This document shows, in pieces, positions 1 to 10,163 of a stretch of 64,000 nucleotides of DNA (positions within the stretch are counted from its first letter, which is position 1; each line of letters starts with the position of its first letter). The translations under genes and the position numbers were made by a program. The stretch is from Rhodothermales bacterium. GTDB taxonomy: Bacteria; Bacteroidota; Rhodothermia; Rhodothermales; JABDKH01. The stretch is from contig JABDKO010000220.1 of NCBI GenBank assembly GCA_013002165.1, positions 1 through 64,000 of the forward strand, read 5' to 3'. The notes beneath the pieces were generated by a model. That model was not told the DNA's origin, made no database searches, and saw nothing but the letters and a program-made list of their open reading frames with translations.

Positions 1-9
1 GGCGTTCAT

Positions 10-378
10 TTGACATCACTGGATGACAGGACGGATAGATTTCTTGATCGATCCAAAGTGATACTACTCGGCATGGTCAATATGGACCTGACCGAGACAG
101 GAGCCGACGATGTGGATCTGAGTCAAACTCGTCTGGTTGCGCACGAGCTTGTGAAAGAATCAGGACCACTTCGCGGCGAACTGGAAGAAGCCGACCAGCA
201 GAGGTTGATGACACTCATTGACGATCTCGAGGTCATCCTTTTGCAGATTGCAAACCTTGAAGAGGACGCTGACATCCCGGCGATTGAGATGGTGAAGGAC
301 GGAGTAGACCAGCGTGCCGTCCTGCTAAAAATTAATGTTTCGGAAATGCGAAGCACGCAGCGCGGTGATGGCTCGTAG
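10..378 (+). CDS. Small acidic helical protein, probably associated with a zinc-finger anti-sigma/HEAT locus; frame is open to the window edge so it may be 5' truncated
   Basis: ORF with TTG at position 10, frame open to base 1; followed by two HEAT-repeat genes on the same strand. Confidence 0.55.
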   Translation: MTSLDDRTDRFLDRSKVILLGMVNMDLTETGADDVDLSQTRLVAHELVKESGPLRGELEEADQQRLMTLIDDLEVILLQIANLEEDADIPAIEMVKDGVDQRAVLLKINVSEMRSTQRGDGS

Positions 379-428
379 CCTCACACGTCGCTCGGCTTCA
401 ATCACATAAGATAACGGAGTACATAGTT

Positions 429-1868
429 GTGAAAACAGGATTAATGATAGCGATTCTGTGCCTGGGGCTGAACATTTCGGCGACGGCCCAGGAAGCAGAT
501 CAGTACAAACAAGCTTACGATATGGTGCTCGCAGAAAACTGGGCAGGTGCCGAACGTGCATTCGACTCGTTTCTGGCAAGATACCCGGATGGGAAATGGT
601 CAGACGATGCGCAGTACTGGCAATGTCATGTTCAGGAAAAACGAGGGTCGGATCTGGAAGATGTCTTCGACTGCTATCAGGATTTTGTCGGCGAATACAA
701 AGGTAGTTCGTGGGCGGATGATGCTGAATCGAGCATGGTCAGGGTCGGGAATCGCCTCGTCAACTCGGGAAAAAGGGAGTACGCCGCAATCATAGAGCAG
801 ATTGGTGAAAGCGCGGAGGAGGAAGTGCGTCTGGTCGCTCTGGACGCTCTGTGGCAGATGGGAGACGAACGGGCGCTCGATGTGGCTCTCGAACTCTACG
901 ACGATAATGCGAGCGTTGCCTTTAAAAAGAAACTGATTTTTGCATTCTCACAGTTCGATTCCCCGCGGGCGACTGCGAAGTTAAAGGAGATCGCGAAAGC
1001 GGATGACGACCCGGAAATCCGGAAGGATGCCATATTCTGGATAGCAGAAAGGCGTGACAGTGAGTCCATTGATTTTCTGACCTCACTAACTACCGGCAAC
1101 GAACCAGTCGAGGTGCAGAAGCAAGTAGCGTTCGCCTTCTCACAACTTGGAGACGCCGGAGTCACGGCACTGATCAAGCTTGCTCGCAACTCGCGCCACG
1201 AAGAAGTTCGCAAGGACGCCATTTTCTGGCTTGGTCAAACAGGTGGTCCCGAAGTGGCATCGTTCTTCGACGAACTCCTTGCGACATCGAAAGACCCCGA
1301 GGTAATGGAGCAGGTGATCTTTGCATTTTCTCAGATGGGCGGAGAAGAGAGTCTTAATCGTCTTGCACGAATTGCGCAGTCACACGAAAATGATGAACTC
1401 AGAAAGGAAGCCATTTTCTGGATCTCCCAGACCGGAGGCTCGAGAGCAGCTTCCCTCATGGAGTCTATCGAAAAGTCGAATCCCTCCGAGGAGGTTATGG
1501 AATCTGTCGTATTTGCGTATTCGCAGATGGGCGAGGAAGGACTCAAGCGACTCGGAGCGCTCGCAAGTACTCATCCGAGTGCGGAGGTACGCAAAGAGTC
1601 GATCTTCTGGCTGGGGCAGTCCGGAGGGAGTCAGGCGACAGAGGTCTTTGATGACATACTTGAAACCTCCGACAACAAGGAGCTGATTGAGCAAGTAGTA
1701 TTCGCCCTAAGTCAACTGCCTGATGATCAGGGCGTCGACCAACTAATCGATCTGGCAAAAAATCATCCAAATGCGGACGTTCGCAAGAGCGCTGTGTTCT
1801 ATCTCGGACAAAATGATAGCGACAGGGCCAGGCAGGCACTCGTCGAGATTATCCGGGGCAGGGACTAA
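429..1868 (+). CDS. Secreted TPR-like plus HEAT-repeat protein
   Basis: Signal peptide (MKTGLMIAILCLGLNISATAQ); repeated motifs AIFWLGQ / FAFSQ with ~31-32 aa spacing. Confidence 0.85.
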   Translation: MKTGLMIAILCLGLNISATAQEADQYKQAYDMVLAENWAGAERAFDSFLARYPDGKWSDDAQYWQCHVQEKRGSDLEDVFDCYQDFVGEYKGSSWADDAESSMVRVGNRLVNSGKREYAAIIEQIGESAEEEVRLVALDALWQMGDERALDVALELYDDNASVAFKKKLIFAFSQFDSPRATAKLKEIAKADDDPEIRKDAIFWIAERRDSESIDFLTSLTTGNEPVEVQKQVAFAFSQLGDAGVTALIKLARNSRHEEVRKDAIFWLGQTGGPEVASFFDELLATSKDPEVMEQVIFAFSQMGGEESLNRLARIAQSHENDELRKEAIFWISQTGGSRAASLMESIEKSNPSEEVMESVVFAYSQMGEEGLKRLGALASTHPSAEVRKESIFWLGQSGGSQATEVFDDILETSDNKELIEQVVFALSQLPDDQGVDQLIDLAKNHPNADVRKSAVFYLGQNDSDRARQALVEIIRGRD

Positions 1869-1886
1869 TACCGAAGAGGCCATTTT

Positions 1887-2933
1887 ATGAAAGCTGTAAT
1901 ATTTGTTTGTGCTCTGTTGGTGCTACCTGTTAGCGGCATAGCTCAGGAGGTAGCCAGGTACGGCGGTACATCAACAGAACTGGAAACCAGATGGACGTGG
2001 GCCGAGAACGAACTCGATAGGCGCTCGGGAGATATCTGGTTCGGTTATTCGATTGAACGCCTGATGCGCGCTGATTCGCACATGGGCAGGTATTCAAGCA
2101 GGAAAAACTATCCAACATTCGGGGAACTGCTCTACGGGATAAAGACTGAGCGGACGCCTGGCCTCGATAGCCGGTCAGACAGGATGATCATGAAGGAGAT
2201 GGTAATGATGTTCCTTATGAGCAAGCAGGGCAAAATACAAGATGTGTTGTTTTCAACGCTCGACGGTGACGTGCACGTTGACAATGACATTTTGTGGCTG
2301 GGTAATGTCGACACGGGTGCTAGTCTTGCAAATACAAAAATCCTGTTTCGGAACTCAACCGAAAGCGATGTGCGGGAAGATCTCGTAGCTGCAATTTCAA
2401 TGCACGATTCGCCCGAAGCCCTCGATATGCTGAGGTCTATTCTGAAAGCCGACGACGTTCCTGAGGTACGCGAGCAGGCGGCGTTCTGGATGAGCCAGGT
2501 ATCAGACACTGAGGTCGTTCTTGATGACCTCGTATCGGCAGCGACGAACGATCAGTCAGAAGATGTTCAGGAGCAGGCAGTGTTTGCAATCAGTCAGATT
2601 GAAACAAAGAGTGCGACGGACGCTCTGATTAGACTGGCCCGTACCGGACCATCCGAGATTAAAGATGAGTCGATTTTCTGGCTCGGGCAGAAGGCGACCG
2701 ACCGGGCGACGGAAAGTCTTGCGGAGATTGTCGAAAACGACCCTGATTACGAAGTCAAGAAGCAGGCCTTGTTCGCACTTTCTCAACAAGAAAACCAGGC
2801 CGGTATTGACATGTTGATTCAAATAGCCCGTACGCACGACAGCGCTGCCCTTCGCAAGGATGCAATATTCTGGCTGAGTCAAAGTGACGACCCGGCAGCA
2901 CTCGACGCAATCGTCGCGATCGTCAAGGGCTAG
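1887..2933 (+). CDS. Secreted HEAT-repeat protein (paralogous to upstream gene)
   Basis: Signal peptide; repeated AVFAISQ / SIFWLGQ / AIFWLSQ HEAT motifs. Confidence 0.85.
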   Translation: MKAVIFVCALLVLPVSGIAQEVARYGGTSTELETRWTWAENELDRRSGDIWFGYSIERLMRADSHMGRYSSRKNYPTFGELLYGIKTERTPGLDSRSDRMIMKEMVMMFLMSKQGKIQDVLFSTLDGDVHVDNDILWLGNVDTGASLANTKILFRNSTESDVREDLVAAISMHDSPEALDMLRSILKADDVPEVREQAAFWMSQVSDTEVVLDDLVSAATNDQSEDVQEQAVFAISQIETKSATDALIRLARTGPSEIKDESIFWLGQKATDRATESLAEIVENDPDYEVKKQALFALSQQENQAGIDMLIQIARTHDSAALRKDAIFWLSQSDDPAALDAIVAIVKG

Positions 2934-2943
2934 GGCTCCCGTT

Positions 2944-4215
2944 CTAGCGGTAGAGCAGATAGGGCTCTCTTTGCGTCTGGAATGACTCGACCTGGTCCTG
3001 CCACCCCGCAAGTATTTCGCGGGCGGATTCTCCAGCGAGGAGGCTGCGGCGAAGTTCATCGGACCCTGACAGCAAAACCATCCAGCGTTCATTGATGGTG
3101 TTCTCGAGGTACGAGTCCGGGCTAGCATCCCGTATGGCGGTTAGTACATGAACGCCCGTTTCAACGGGGCGGTAAATGTCTGCATCAAGTAGAGTCAATC
3201 TGACCCCGTTGATCGTAACATCCTGATGCTTTGGTGACGCTGCAACACCGGGGATGGATCGCGGAGTGTACGTTTGCATGCTGAACTCGGCACCCGGGAG
3301 AGAAGCGTCGTTCAGCAGCTCAACTACCGACTGCGCGTCTACCTCCGGCGCGCCGAAGATTAGAAATGGCTCATCGGTGCCGCGGCCCTCGTTCAACGCC
3401 GTGGCCTCAAGAAGGCAGATGCCGGAATACACAACAGCTGTCTGCACTGTCGGAATATTCGGGCTTGTCGGAATCCAGTGTTGTGGATCGAATGGCCATC
3501 CGTCGGACCGTTGCCACCCGATGATTTCGACAACCGTCAACTGCAGATCTTCCAGGCCTTCAATCCAGCGCTCACCTGCAATCATTTGCGCGAGTTCTCC
3601 GACAGTCAAACCGTGAGCAATCGGGATCGGGTACAGACCAACGAACGATTCGTTGCCCGACTCAACCAGCGGTCCCCCGATGTAGTTGCCCCCCAGGGGA
3701 TTTGGTCTGTCCAGGACAACAAATTCGATTCCGGCGTTGGCCGCAGACTGCATCGCTAGTCCGAGGACGGAAATGTACGTGTAGAATCGTGCCCCGATGT
3801 CCTGAATGTCGAAGACGAGCACGTCCACATTCTCAAGCATGTCAGGTGTTGGCGCGCGAGTGTCACCGTACAGGCTATAGACTGGTATTGCATCAAGTGA
3901 ATCAGAATCGACCTTCTGTCCGGCTTCTACGTCACCCCGGTAGCCGTGCTCGGGTCCAAATATTGCAGTCAGACTGAGACCCTCGTGTGCTCGAAGTACA
4001 TCCACAAGGTGCTGGTCCTGATACCGCGTGGTCTGGTTGGCAATCAGGCCAACACGCTTCCCCTCAAGTACCGCAAAATCTGATTCCACGAGTACCGCCG
4101 CACCTGTTTTAACCACAGGTGCCGGGTCCGGCAGGCGGTCTCCGGATTGGCAGCTAATTCCAACGAGGAGTGCAAGTAGAATCGACAGGTGATTAGGAAT
4201 TCGCGACAACAACAT
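2944..4215 (-). CDS. DUF1343 family lipoprotein (NamZ-like exo-beta-N-acetylmuramidase)
   Basis: [29 protein letters not shown] motifs; lipoprotein signal [23 protein letters not shown] favours start at 4215 rather than 4323. Confidence 0.8.
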   Translation of the reverse strand: MLLSRIPNHLSILLALLVGISCQSGDRLPDPAPVVKTGAAVLVESDFAVLEGKRVGLIANQTTRYQDQHLVDVLRAHEGLSLTAIFGPEHGYRGDVEAGQKVDSDSLDAIPVYSLYGDTRAPTPDMLENVDVLVFDIQDIGARFYTYISVLGLAMQSAANAGIEFVVLDRPNPLGGNYIGGPLVESGNESFVGLYPIPIAHGLTVGELAQMIAGERWIEGLEDLQLTVVEIIGWQRSDGWPFDPQHWIPTSPNIPTVQTAVVYSGICLLEATALNEGRGTDEPFLIFGAPEVDAQSVVELLNDASLPGAEFSMQTYTPRSIPGVAASPKHQDVTINGVRLTLLDADIYRPVETGVHVLTAIRDASPDSYLENTINERWMVLLSGSDELRRSLLAGESAREILAGWQDQVESFQTQREPYLLYR

Positions 4216-4621
4216 GCTCCGGGAAGAAATATGCGGACTCGATGAGGCCATTCTCCACAGAGTCAGAACCATGCGCAATGTTTTCGCCGACGGAATCAGC
4301 AAACAACTTTCTGATCGTTCCATCTGCAGCCTCTGCCGGGTTCGTTGCGCCGATCAGCGTTCTGTAGTCAGCGATCGCATTCTCTTTTTCAAGGACGATC
4401 GGAACACACGGGCCGCTCGACATAAACGTGGTCAACTCTCCAAAAAATGGACGATCCTTATGTACAGCGTAGAACCCCTCGGCTTCAGATTTCGAAAGAC
4501 GAACGAGTTTCATGGCGCGGATGGTGAATCCAGCGTCCTGAATACGTTTGATTACTTCGCCGATCAGATTTTTGCGTACACAATCCGGTTTCAGGATCGC
4601 TAATGTTCGTTCGAGTGCCAT
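4193..4621 (-). CDS. ndk: Nucleoside diphosphate kinase
   Basis: [23 protein letters not shown]...; [15 protein letters not shown] active-site region. Confidence 0.95.
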   Translation of the reverse strand: MALERTLAILKPDCVRKNLIGEVIKRIQDAGFTIRAMKLVRLSKSEAEGFYAVHKDRPFFGELTTFMSSGPCVPIVLEKENAIADYRTLIGATNPAEAADGTIRKLFADSVGENIAHGSDSVENGLIESAYFFPEHVVVANS

Positions 4622-4751
4622 GTATTTTTGTTAATTGAATGAAGGCTGGAATGCTATGTATTCACCGATCCACAACTGGATTACACTTTTGCAGGTGCAT
4701 CAGCGTGAGCTTCATCGGGTCAGCGGGGAAAAATATGTGTAACCGGTAACT

Positions 4752-5918
4752 CTACACACCACCAAGGTGATCCGCTATTATTTTTGAATCCGTATTAATA
4801 ATACCAAGTACTCCGCCGGCCCGGTAGTTGTCGAAACCGATGAAATATGCCCCGTCGACGGATTCCTTGCCGATCACGATTGTCGGATTACCATACTCAT
4901 CTGTGTATGGAGCCACTGCCGGAAAGATGTCCGTGACTCCCGATTTGTATCCCGTGCAGATGATTACGGCATCAAAATCATCAACGCGGCCATCGGCAAA
5001 CTCAACTCCCGCCTGCGTGAACCGTTTGATTTCCGGACGGATCACGATGTTACCCTCCCGAATCTGTTTCACGGTGCCAAGATCAATTACCGGGGTCTTG
5101 CCAAAGCGTCGAAGCTGGGCAGTCGGTGCGATAGAAGGTGTGCGCAAACCAAATTTTGAAAGGTTTCCGATCGTCAACTTCTGGGTGAGTTTTGCAAGCG
5201 CATCCTGCAGCCAGAGCGGTAGGCCCGACAGATGAATGGCGGTTTGCTGCGTTGGTCGTCCGAAAGCGTCTCTCGGAACAATATTGACGGGTCCGCGCAC
5301 GGAAATTGCCACGGCGATTCCACTTTCAGCGAGGTCGAGAGCTATTTCAGCGCCGGTGTTGCCCATCCCGACAACAAGGCACCGTTTGTTTTCAAACGGG
5401 TTTGCAGTTCTATAGTCTCGGCTGTGCACCACGGTGCCGGTGAACGAGTCCAGTCCCGGCCAGCTCGGCGTAAGCGGAACACGATTGATTCCTGTTGCCA
5501 GCACTACCCGATCTGCTGACATTTTTTCGCCGGTTGTTGAAAGAATCCATTTATCGGCCGCGCGTTCTACTGACTGGACCTGCGTGTTGAATCGCGGACT
5601 GATTTCGAATTCACTGGCATAGTCAATGAGATAGTCAGTCAGCTGCTGCCGGGAAACGTAGGTCGGATAGCCGGAGGGGAATGGCATGAACGGCAGTGAC
5701 GAATACTCTTTTACCGTATGCAGATGCAGTCGCTCATAATGATTGTGCCACGATGGAGCAACGGATGTACCCTGCTCAACCATATCGAAGTCTATGCCCA
5801 TCTTCCGCAGACGGGCACCAACGGCCAGTCCGGCAGGTCCGGCACCAACGATGATGATAGAAGGGGATCCCAAGATGTTTTCGTGTTTGATGCCCAAGGT
5901 ATGAATGATTTGATACAC
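4752..5918 (-). CDS. Flavin-containing monooxygenase-like NAD(P)/FAD-dependent oxidoreductase
   Basis: IIVGAGPAGLAVGARL FAD motif and CLVVGMGNTGAEIALDLA NADP motif. Confidence 0.85.
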   Translation of the reverse strand: MYQIIHTLGIKHENILGSPSIIIVGAGPAGLAVGARLRKMGIDFDMVEQGTSVAPSWHNHYERLHLHTVKEYSSLPFMPFPSGYPTYVSRQQLTDYLIDYASEFEISPRFNTQVQSVERAADKWILSTTGEKMSADRVVLATGINRVPLTPSWPGLDSFTGTVVHSRDYRTANPFENKRCLVVGMGNTGAEIALDLAESGIAVAISVRGPVNIVPRDAFGRPTQQTAIHLSGLPLWLQDALAKLTQKLTIGNLSKFGLRTPSIAPTAQLRRFGKTPVIDLGTVKQIREGNIVIRPEIKRFTQAGVEFADGRVDDFDAVIICTGYKSGVTDIFPAVAPYTDEYGNPTIVIGKESVDGAYFIGFDNYRAGGVLGIINTDSKIIADHLGGV

Positions 5919-6072
5919 AGGTCTCCGGTCAGTATCGGATGGTCTCGATCCCTGTCTCCGCGTACCGCAGATGTTTTTGAAGAACGGGCAAAGACGGCGG
6001 TTTGCGCTAAGACTTCGGTTGAAGTGATCCGATTGAATAGTATATTAAGACAAAAGAGTCATAAATCAGATA

Positions 6073-6543
6073 ATGCTTTCACGAGCCTGTCATATAGCGA
6101 TTCGAGCTACCGTCTACCTGGCGCTGCATTCCGGTGCCAGCTACGTAAATACGAAGGAGATAGGGCGGGTGCTGGGCGAGTCTCATCATTTTGTTGCCAA
6201 GGTGCTGAATCAGCTGGCCGGTGCCGGTATACTGCACTCTTACAGAGGCCCGAATGGAGGCGTAGCCCTCTCAAAAAGCCCCGATAAGCTCTATTTGAAG
6301 GATATTATTGCGGTTGTTGACGGCAAAGGGGCACTGGAGGGATGTGTGCTGGGCAACGCGAAATGTTCAGCTTCAAATCCGTGCGCCTTGCACGAGGACT
6401 GGAGTCCGATCCGACAGCAAATTATGGACCTTGTAGAGAATCGGTCACTTGGCCAGATTGCCGAACGAATCCGAATTCTGTCTGCTAACTCAGAGGGGGC
6501 TCTAACCTCTTCAGATTTTTATTTAAGACAAAAGACGCACTAA
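6073..6543 (+). CDS. Rrf2 family transcriptional regulator with three-Cys motif
   Basis: Rrf2 winged helix (ARATVYLALHSG...VAKVLNQLAGAGILHSYRGPNGGVAL) and C-X6-C-X5-C. Confidence 0.9.
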   Translation: MLSRACHIAIRATVYLALHSGASYVNTKEIGRVLGESHHFVAKVLNQLAGAGILHSYRGPNGGVALSKSPDKLYLKDIIAVVDGKGALEGCVLGNAKCSASNPCALHEDWSPIRQQIMDLVENRSLGQIAERIRILSANSEGALTSSDFYLRQKTH

Positions 6544-6557
6544 TCATATATACTGTC

Positions 6558-7034
6558 ATGCGTAATAGACCTCACATACCAGCTCTCACAGCCACGCTAG
6601 TACTTTTCCTGATCGTTGGATGCGGTGGCGCGAGCGACTCTGAGCAGGCAACACCAGATCAGGCAGGGGACCAATCTTCCCTTACAGCCGACCAGATCGA
6701 AAATGGCATCGGCCCGGCCGTGGAAGTCAATCTGGGACCAATTGACGAAGCCATGGCAGCGAAAGGAGAGGCCATCTTCACATCGAAATGTGCCGCATGC
6801 CACAAGATGGACAAGCGATATGTTGGCCCGCCCCTTGCCGACGTGACGAAGAGACGATCGGCTCGCTTCATTATGAACATGATGCTGAATCCGGATCAGA
6901 TGATCCGCGAGCACCCGACTGGCAAGGAAATGTTCGCGACCTACATGACACCGATGCCGAGTCAAAACCTGACCGAAGAAGACGCACGCCATCTTCTGGA
7001 ATACCTGCGAACGCAAGTACCAGTCGTCGAATGA
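6558..7034 (+). CDS. Lipoprotein c-type cytochrome, probable electron donor in nos cluster
   Basis: Lipobox (LIVGC), CAACH heme motif, immediately upstream of nosZ. Confidence 0.88.
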   Translation: MRNRPHIPALTATLVLFLIVGCGGASDSEQATPDQAGDQSSLTADQIENGIGPAVEVNLGPIDEAMAAKGEAIFTSKCAACHKMDKRYVGPPLADVTKRRSARFIMNMMLNPDQMIREHPTGKEMFATYMTPMPSQNLTEEDARHLLEYLRTQVPVVE

Positions 7035-7079
7035 TTTTTTGAATTTAGAACTACACACATACACTATCAGATCAAAGCC

Positions 7080-9038
7080 ATGAAACGTAACAACAGAAAC
7101 ACAGTGATCGCGGTAGCCGGAGTGCTCGTCGCCGTCATAGTGCTCGCCACTTCGTGCCAGCAGGCGCAGAGGGGTGTAATCAGTGGAAGCGATGCGGCTT
7201 CAAAGGTCTATGTACCTCCAGGAAGCTACGACGACTATTATGCATTCATGTCCGGAGGATACTCCGGCCAGGTGACGGTAATGGGACTACCATCCGGAAG
7301 ACTGCTCAAGAACATAGCAGTATTCTCGCAACACGCCGAGAACGGGTGGGGTTACTCTGAAGAAACGAAAGCGATGCTGAACACTTCCTACGGATTCATA
7401 CCGTGGGACGACAGCCATCATCCGCAGCTATCCCAGACGGACGGTGTGCCTGACGGGCGATGGTTGTTTATCAATGCAAACAATACGCCGCGTATTGCTC
7501 GCATTGACCTCGCTACATTCGAGACTGAAGAGATTCTGGAGATCCCCAATTCTGCGGGTAACCATGCCTCTCCGTTCATTACCGAGAATTCAGAATACCT
7601 CGTTGCCGCCACGCGTTTCAGTGTGCCGATCCCGCAACGCGATATGTCGATAGACGAATTCAAGGAGCAGTTCAAGGGAACGATTTCCTTCATTAAAGCC
7701 GACGTCGTCGGCGATATGGACGTCGAATTCCAGATTATGCTGCCGGGATACGACTACGACGTGTCACATGCAGGTAAGGGCCCGTCGCACGGCTGGGCGT
7801 TCTTCAGTACATATAACACAGAGCAGGCTCATACACTCAAAGAGGTCAATGCCTCCCAGAATGATAAAGACTTCATAGCAGCCGTCAACTGGCGTCGCGG
7901 TGAAGAGTGCCTGGCAGAGGGCGTCGGTCGCCAGTTTGGTGGTGAATACGTTCATAACATCGTCGGTGAAAACCGGATCGCGGTCTCCCACGCTCGCTCG
8001 GGAACCACCATGATCTATCCTGAAGATTGCGATGGTCTGGTATATTTCCTGCCGACACCAAAGTCACCTCACGGAGTTGATGTTGACCCGACAGGCGAAT
8101 ACATCGTGGGCGGCGGCAAGTTGGCAACCGTCCTTCCTGTCCATTCGTTCTCGAAGATGCTGCAGGCAATTGAAGACGAAGCCTTTGAAAGCGAAGTCGA
8201 CGGTATCCCGGTCCTTGACTACGATGCTGTTATAGCCGGTGAGGTTGCCAATGCAGGGCTCGGACCGCTCCATACAGAGTTCGACGGAAAGGGTAACGCA
8301 TATACGACCGCATTCCTGTCTTCCGAGATCGTCAAATGGAAACTGGGTACATGGGAAGTCGTCGACCGCATACCGGTATACTACAGTGTCGGTCACCTGA
8401 TGATACCCGGTGGCGATAGCCGCGAACCCTGGGGACAGTACCTGGTCGCGATGAACAAGATGACGAAGGATCGCTATCTCCCGACCGGACCGGAGCTGGC
8501 TCACTCAGCTCAGCTCATTGATATCACGGGCGAGAAGATGGAAATGCTACTTGACTTCCCGACGATGGGTGAGCCACACTATGCTCAGGGTATTGCAGCT
8601 GACCTTATCGCCAGTAATGAAGTAAGAATGTTTCCGATCGAGGAAAACAGTCATCCGTATGGTGTCAAGAGTGAAGCTGAAGCACGTGTCGAGCGCGACG
8701 GGAACGATGTTCACGTCTATATGTCATCGATCCGGAGTCACTTTGCTCCCGACAACATTGAGGGCATTCGTGTCGGCGACAAGGTTCACTTTCATGTTAC
8801 GAACCTTGAGCAGGACTGGGATGTACCGCACGGTTTCGCAGTGATCGGAGCCCGTACGTCGGAGTTGCTTATCATGCCTGGGGATACGCGAACACTTATC
8901 TGGAATCCACAACGTGAAGGAGTATATCCGTTCTACTGCACGGACTTCTGTTCTGCTTTGCATCAGGAAATGCAGGGATATGTTCGAGTGTCGCCTCGCG
9001 GAAGCAATACACCTCTGACATTTGGTACTGGCTCATAG
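7080..9038 (+). CDS. nosZ: Nitrous-oxide reductase, Sec-type (clade II)
   Basis: C-terminal CuA motif YCTDFCSALHQEMQGY; N-terminal Sec/lipoprotein-like signal without twin arginine; downstream nosL/D/F/Y. Confidence 0.96.
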   Translation: MKRNNRNTVIAVAGVLVAVIVLATSCQQAQRGVISGSDAASKVYVPPGSYDDYYAFMSGGYSGQVTVMGLPSGRLLKNIAVFSQHAENGWGYSEETKAMLNTSYGFIPWDDSHHPQLSQTDGVPDGRWLFINANNTPRIARIDLATFETEEILEIPNSAGNHASPFITENSEYLVAATRFSVPIPQRDMSIDEFKEQFKGTISFIKADVVGDMDVEFQIMLPGYDYDVSHAGKGPSHGWAFFSTYNTEQAHTLKEVNASQNDKDFIAAVNWRRGEECLAEGVGRQFGGEYVHNIVGENRIAVSHARSGTTMIYPEDCDGLVYFLPTPKSPHGVDVDPTGEYIVGGGKLATVLPVHSFSKMLQAIEDEAFESEVDGIPVLDYDAVIAGEVANAGLGPLHTEFDGKGNAYTTAFLSSEIVKWKLGTWEVVDRIPVYYSVGHLMIPGGDSREPWGQYLVAMNKMTKDRYLPTGPELAHSAQLIDITGEKMEMLLDFPTMGEPHYAQGIAADLIASNEVRMFPIEENSHPYGVKSEAEARVERDGNDVHVYMSSIRSHFAPDNIEGIRVGDKVHFHVTNLEQDWDVPHGFAVIGARTSELLIMPGDTRTLIWNPQREGVYPFYCTDFCSALHQEMQGYVRVSPRGSNTPLTFGTGS

Positions 9039-9119
9039 TGTGTGAATGACAGGTCAGGCGGCCGTCTTCGGACGGTCGCCACCCCGTCGTTCCTTAACCC
9101 ATGAATCCTGTAGAAGACA

Positions 9120-10163
9120 ATGGAAATCGCGAAAAGAGACAGCCGAATTCTGGGAATCGCCAGCCTGTTGCTGCTACTCATGTACGTTTTTCCGCTATGG
9201 ACAATCGATCTCGAGGCTCCACAATACCCGGAAGGGATTGGTCTGGAGATCATGATTTCGACCGTGCAAGGCCAGAGTAAGCACGACCTTCGGAATATCA
9301 ACAATCTGAATCACTACATCGGCATGAAGCGAATCGAACCAGAGTCGATCGCTGAGTTGAAAATCATGCCGATCCTGATAGGCATACTCATTGCATTCGG
9401 GCTCGTTGCTGCCTACACCCGAAAGCGCTGGATGCTGTACACGTGGGCAGTCACTTTTCTAATTCTAGCCCTGGTTGGACTTGTCGATTTCTACCTGTGG
9501 GAATATGACTACGGACACAATCTGGACCTCGAAACGGCGGCAATAAAAGTTCCGGGGATGTCCTATCAGCCCCCATTGATCGGATCCAAACAGCTACTCA
9601 ATTTCACCGCTCATTCGTGGCCTGGAATCGGCGGCTGGGCTGCCTTCGCTTCGCTCACAACCGGCTTGTGGTTGATGTTTATAAATGTGAGGAAAGGACG
9701 AAAGACTGGAGCGGCGATCGGAACAGCTGTAGCACTACTGTTCGTGACGTCCGGTTGTGCCCGCGGTCCGGAACCCATCCACTATGGAGAAGATCAGGGA
9801 GCGAATTGCCGGATGACTATTGTAGATGAGCGCTTCGGCTCGGAGATCGTAACCACGACCGGTAAAGTCTACAAGTTTGATTCAATCGAATGTCTGGCCA
9901 ACTATATCTCTTCCGGAAGCCTCTCGTCGGATCAGATTGCCTCGGTGTGGGTGACTGACTTCAACGCTCCCGGAACCCTTATCGAGGCGGAGACTGCCAC
10001 GTTTGTTAAGACAAATGCTGTTCACACCCCGATGGGTGCGGGGCTAGTCGCGTACCGCGTGACATCGGACGCTGCTCCGATACTGCGTGAGCCGGAATCC
10101 TACTCCATGACCTGGAGCGAACTTCTGACAAACGCAGATTCAATAGCTATCCTGCACCGATGA
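9120..10163 (+). CDS. Multi-TM membrane protein fused in frame to NosL-like copper chaperone lipoprotein
   Basis: Hydrophobic N-terminal half; C-terminal half CARGPEPIHYGEDQGANCRMTIVDERFGSEIVTTTGKVYKFDSIECL resembles NosL; located between nosZ and nosD. Confidence 0.8.
   Translation: MEIAKRDSRILGIASLLLLLMYVFPLWTIDLEAPQYPEGIGLEIMISTVQGQSKHDLRNINNLNHYIGMKRIEPESIAELKIMPILIGILIAFGLVAAYTRKRWMLYTWAVTFLILALVGLVDFYLWEYDYGHNLDLETAAIKVPGMSYQPPLIGSKQLLNFTAHSWPGIGGWAAFASLTTGLWLMFINVRKGRKTGAAIGTAVALLFVTSGCARGPEPIHYGEDQGANCRMTIVDERFGSEIVTTTGKVYKFDSIECLANYISSGSLSSDQIASVWVTDFNAPGTLIEAETATFVKTNAVHTPMGAGLVAYRVTSDAAPILREPESYSMTWSELLTNADSIAILHR

Noticed and set aside
325-579. Many short antisense ORFs in the supplied track (e.g. 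325-579, 5718-6287, 35617-36492)
   Set aside because: They overlap confidently identified genes on the other strand and show no domain motifs
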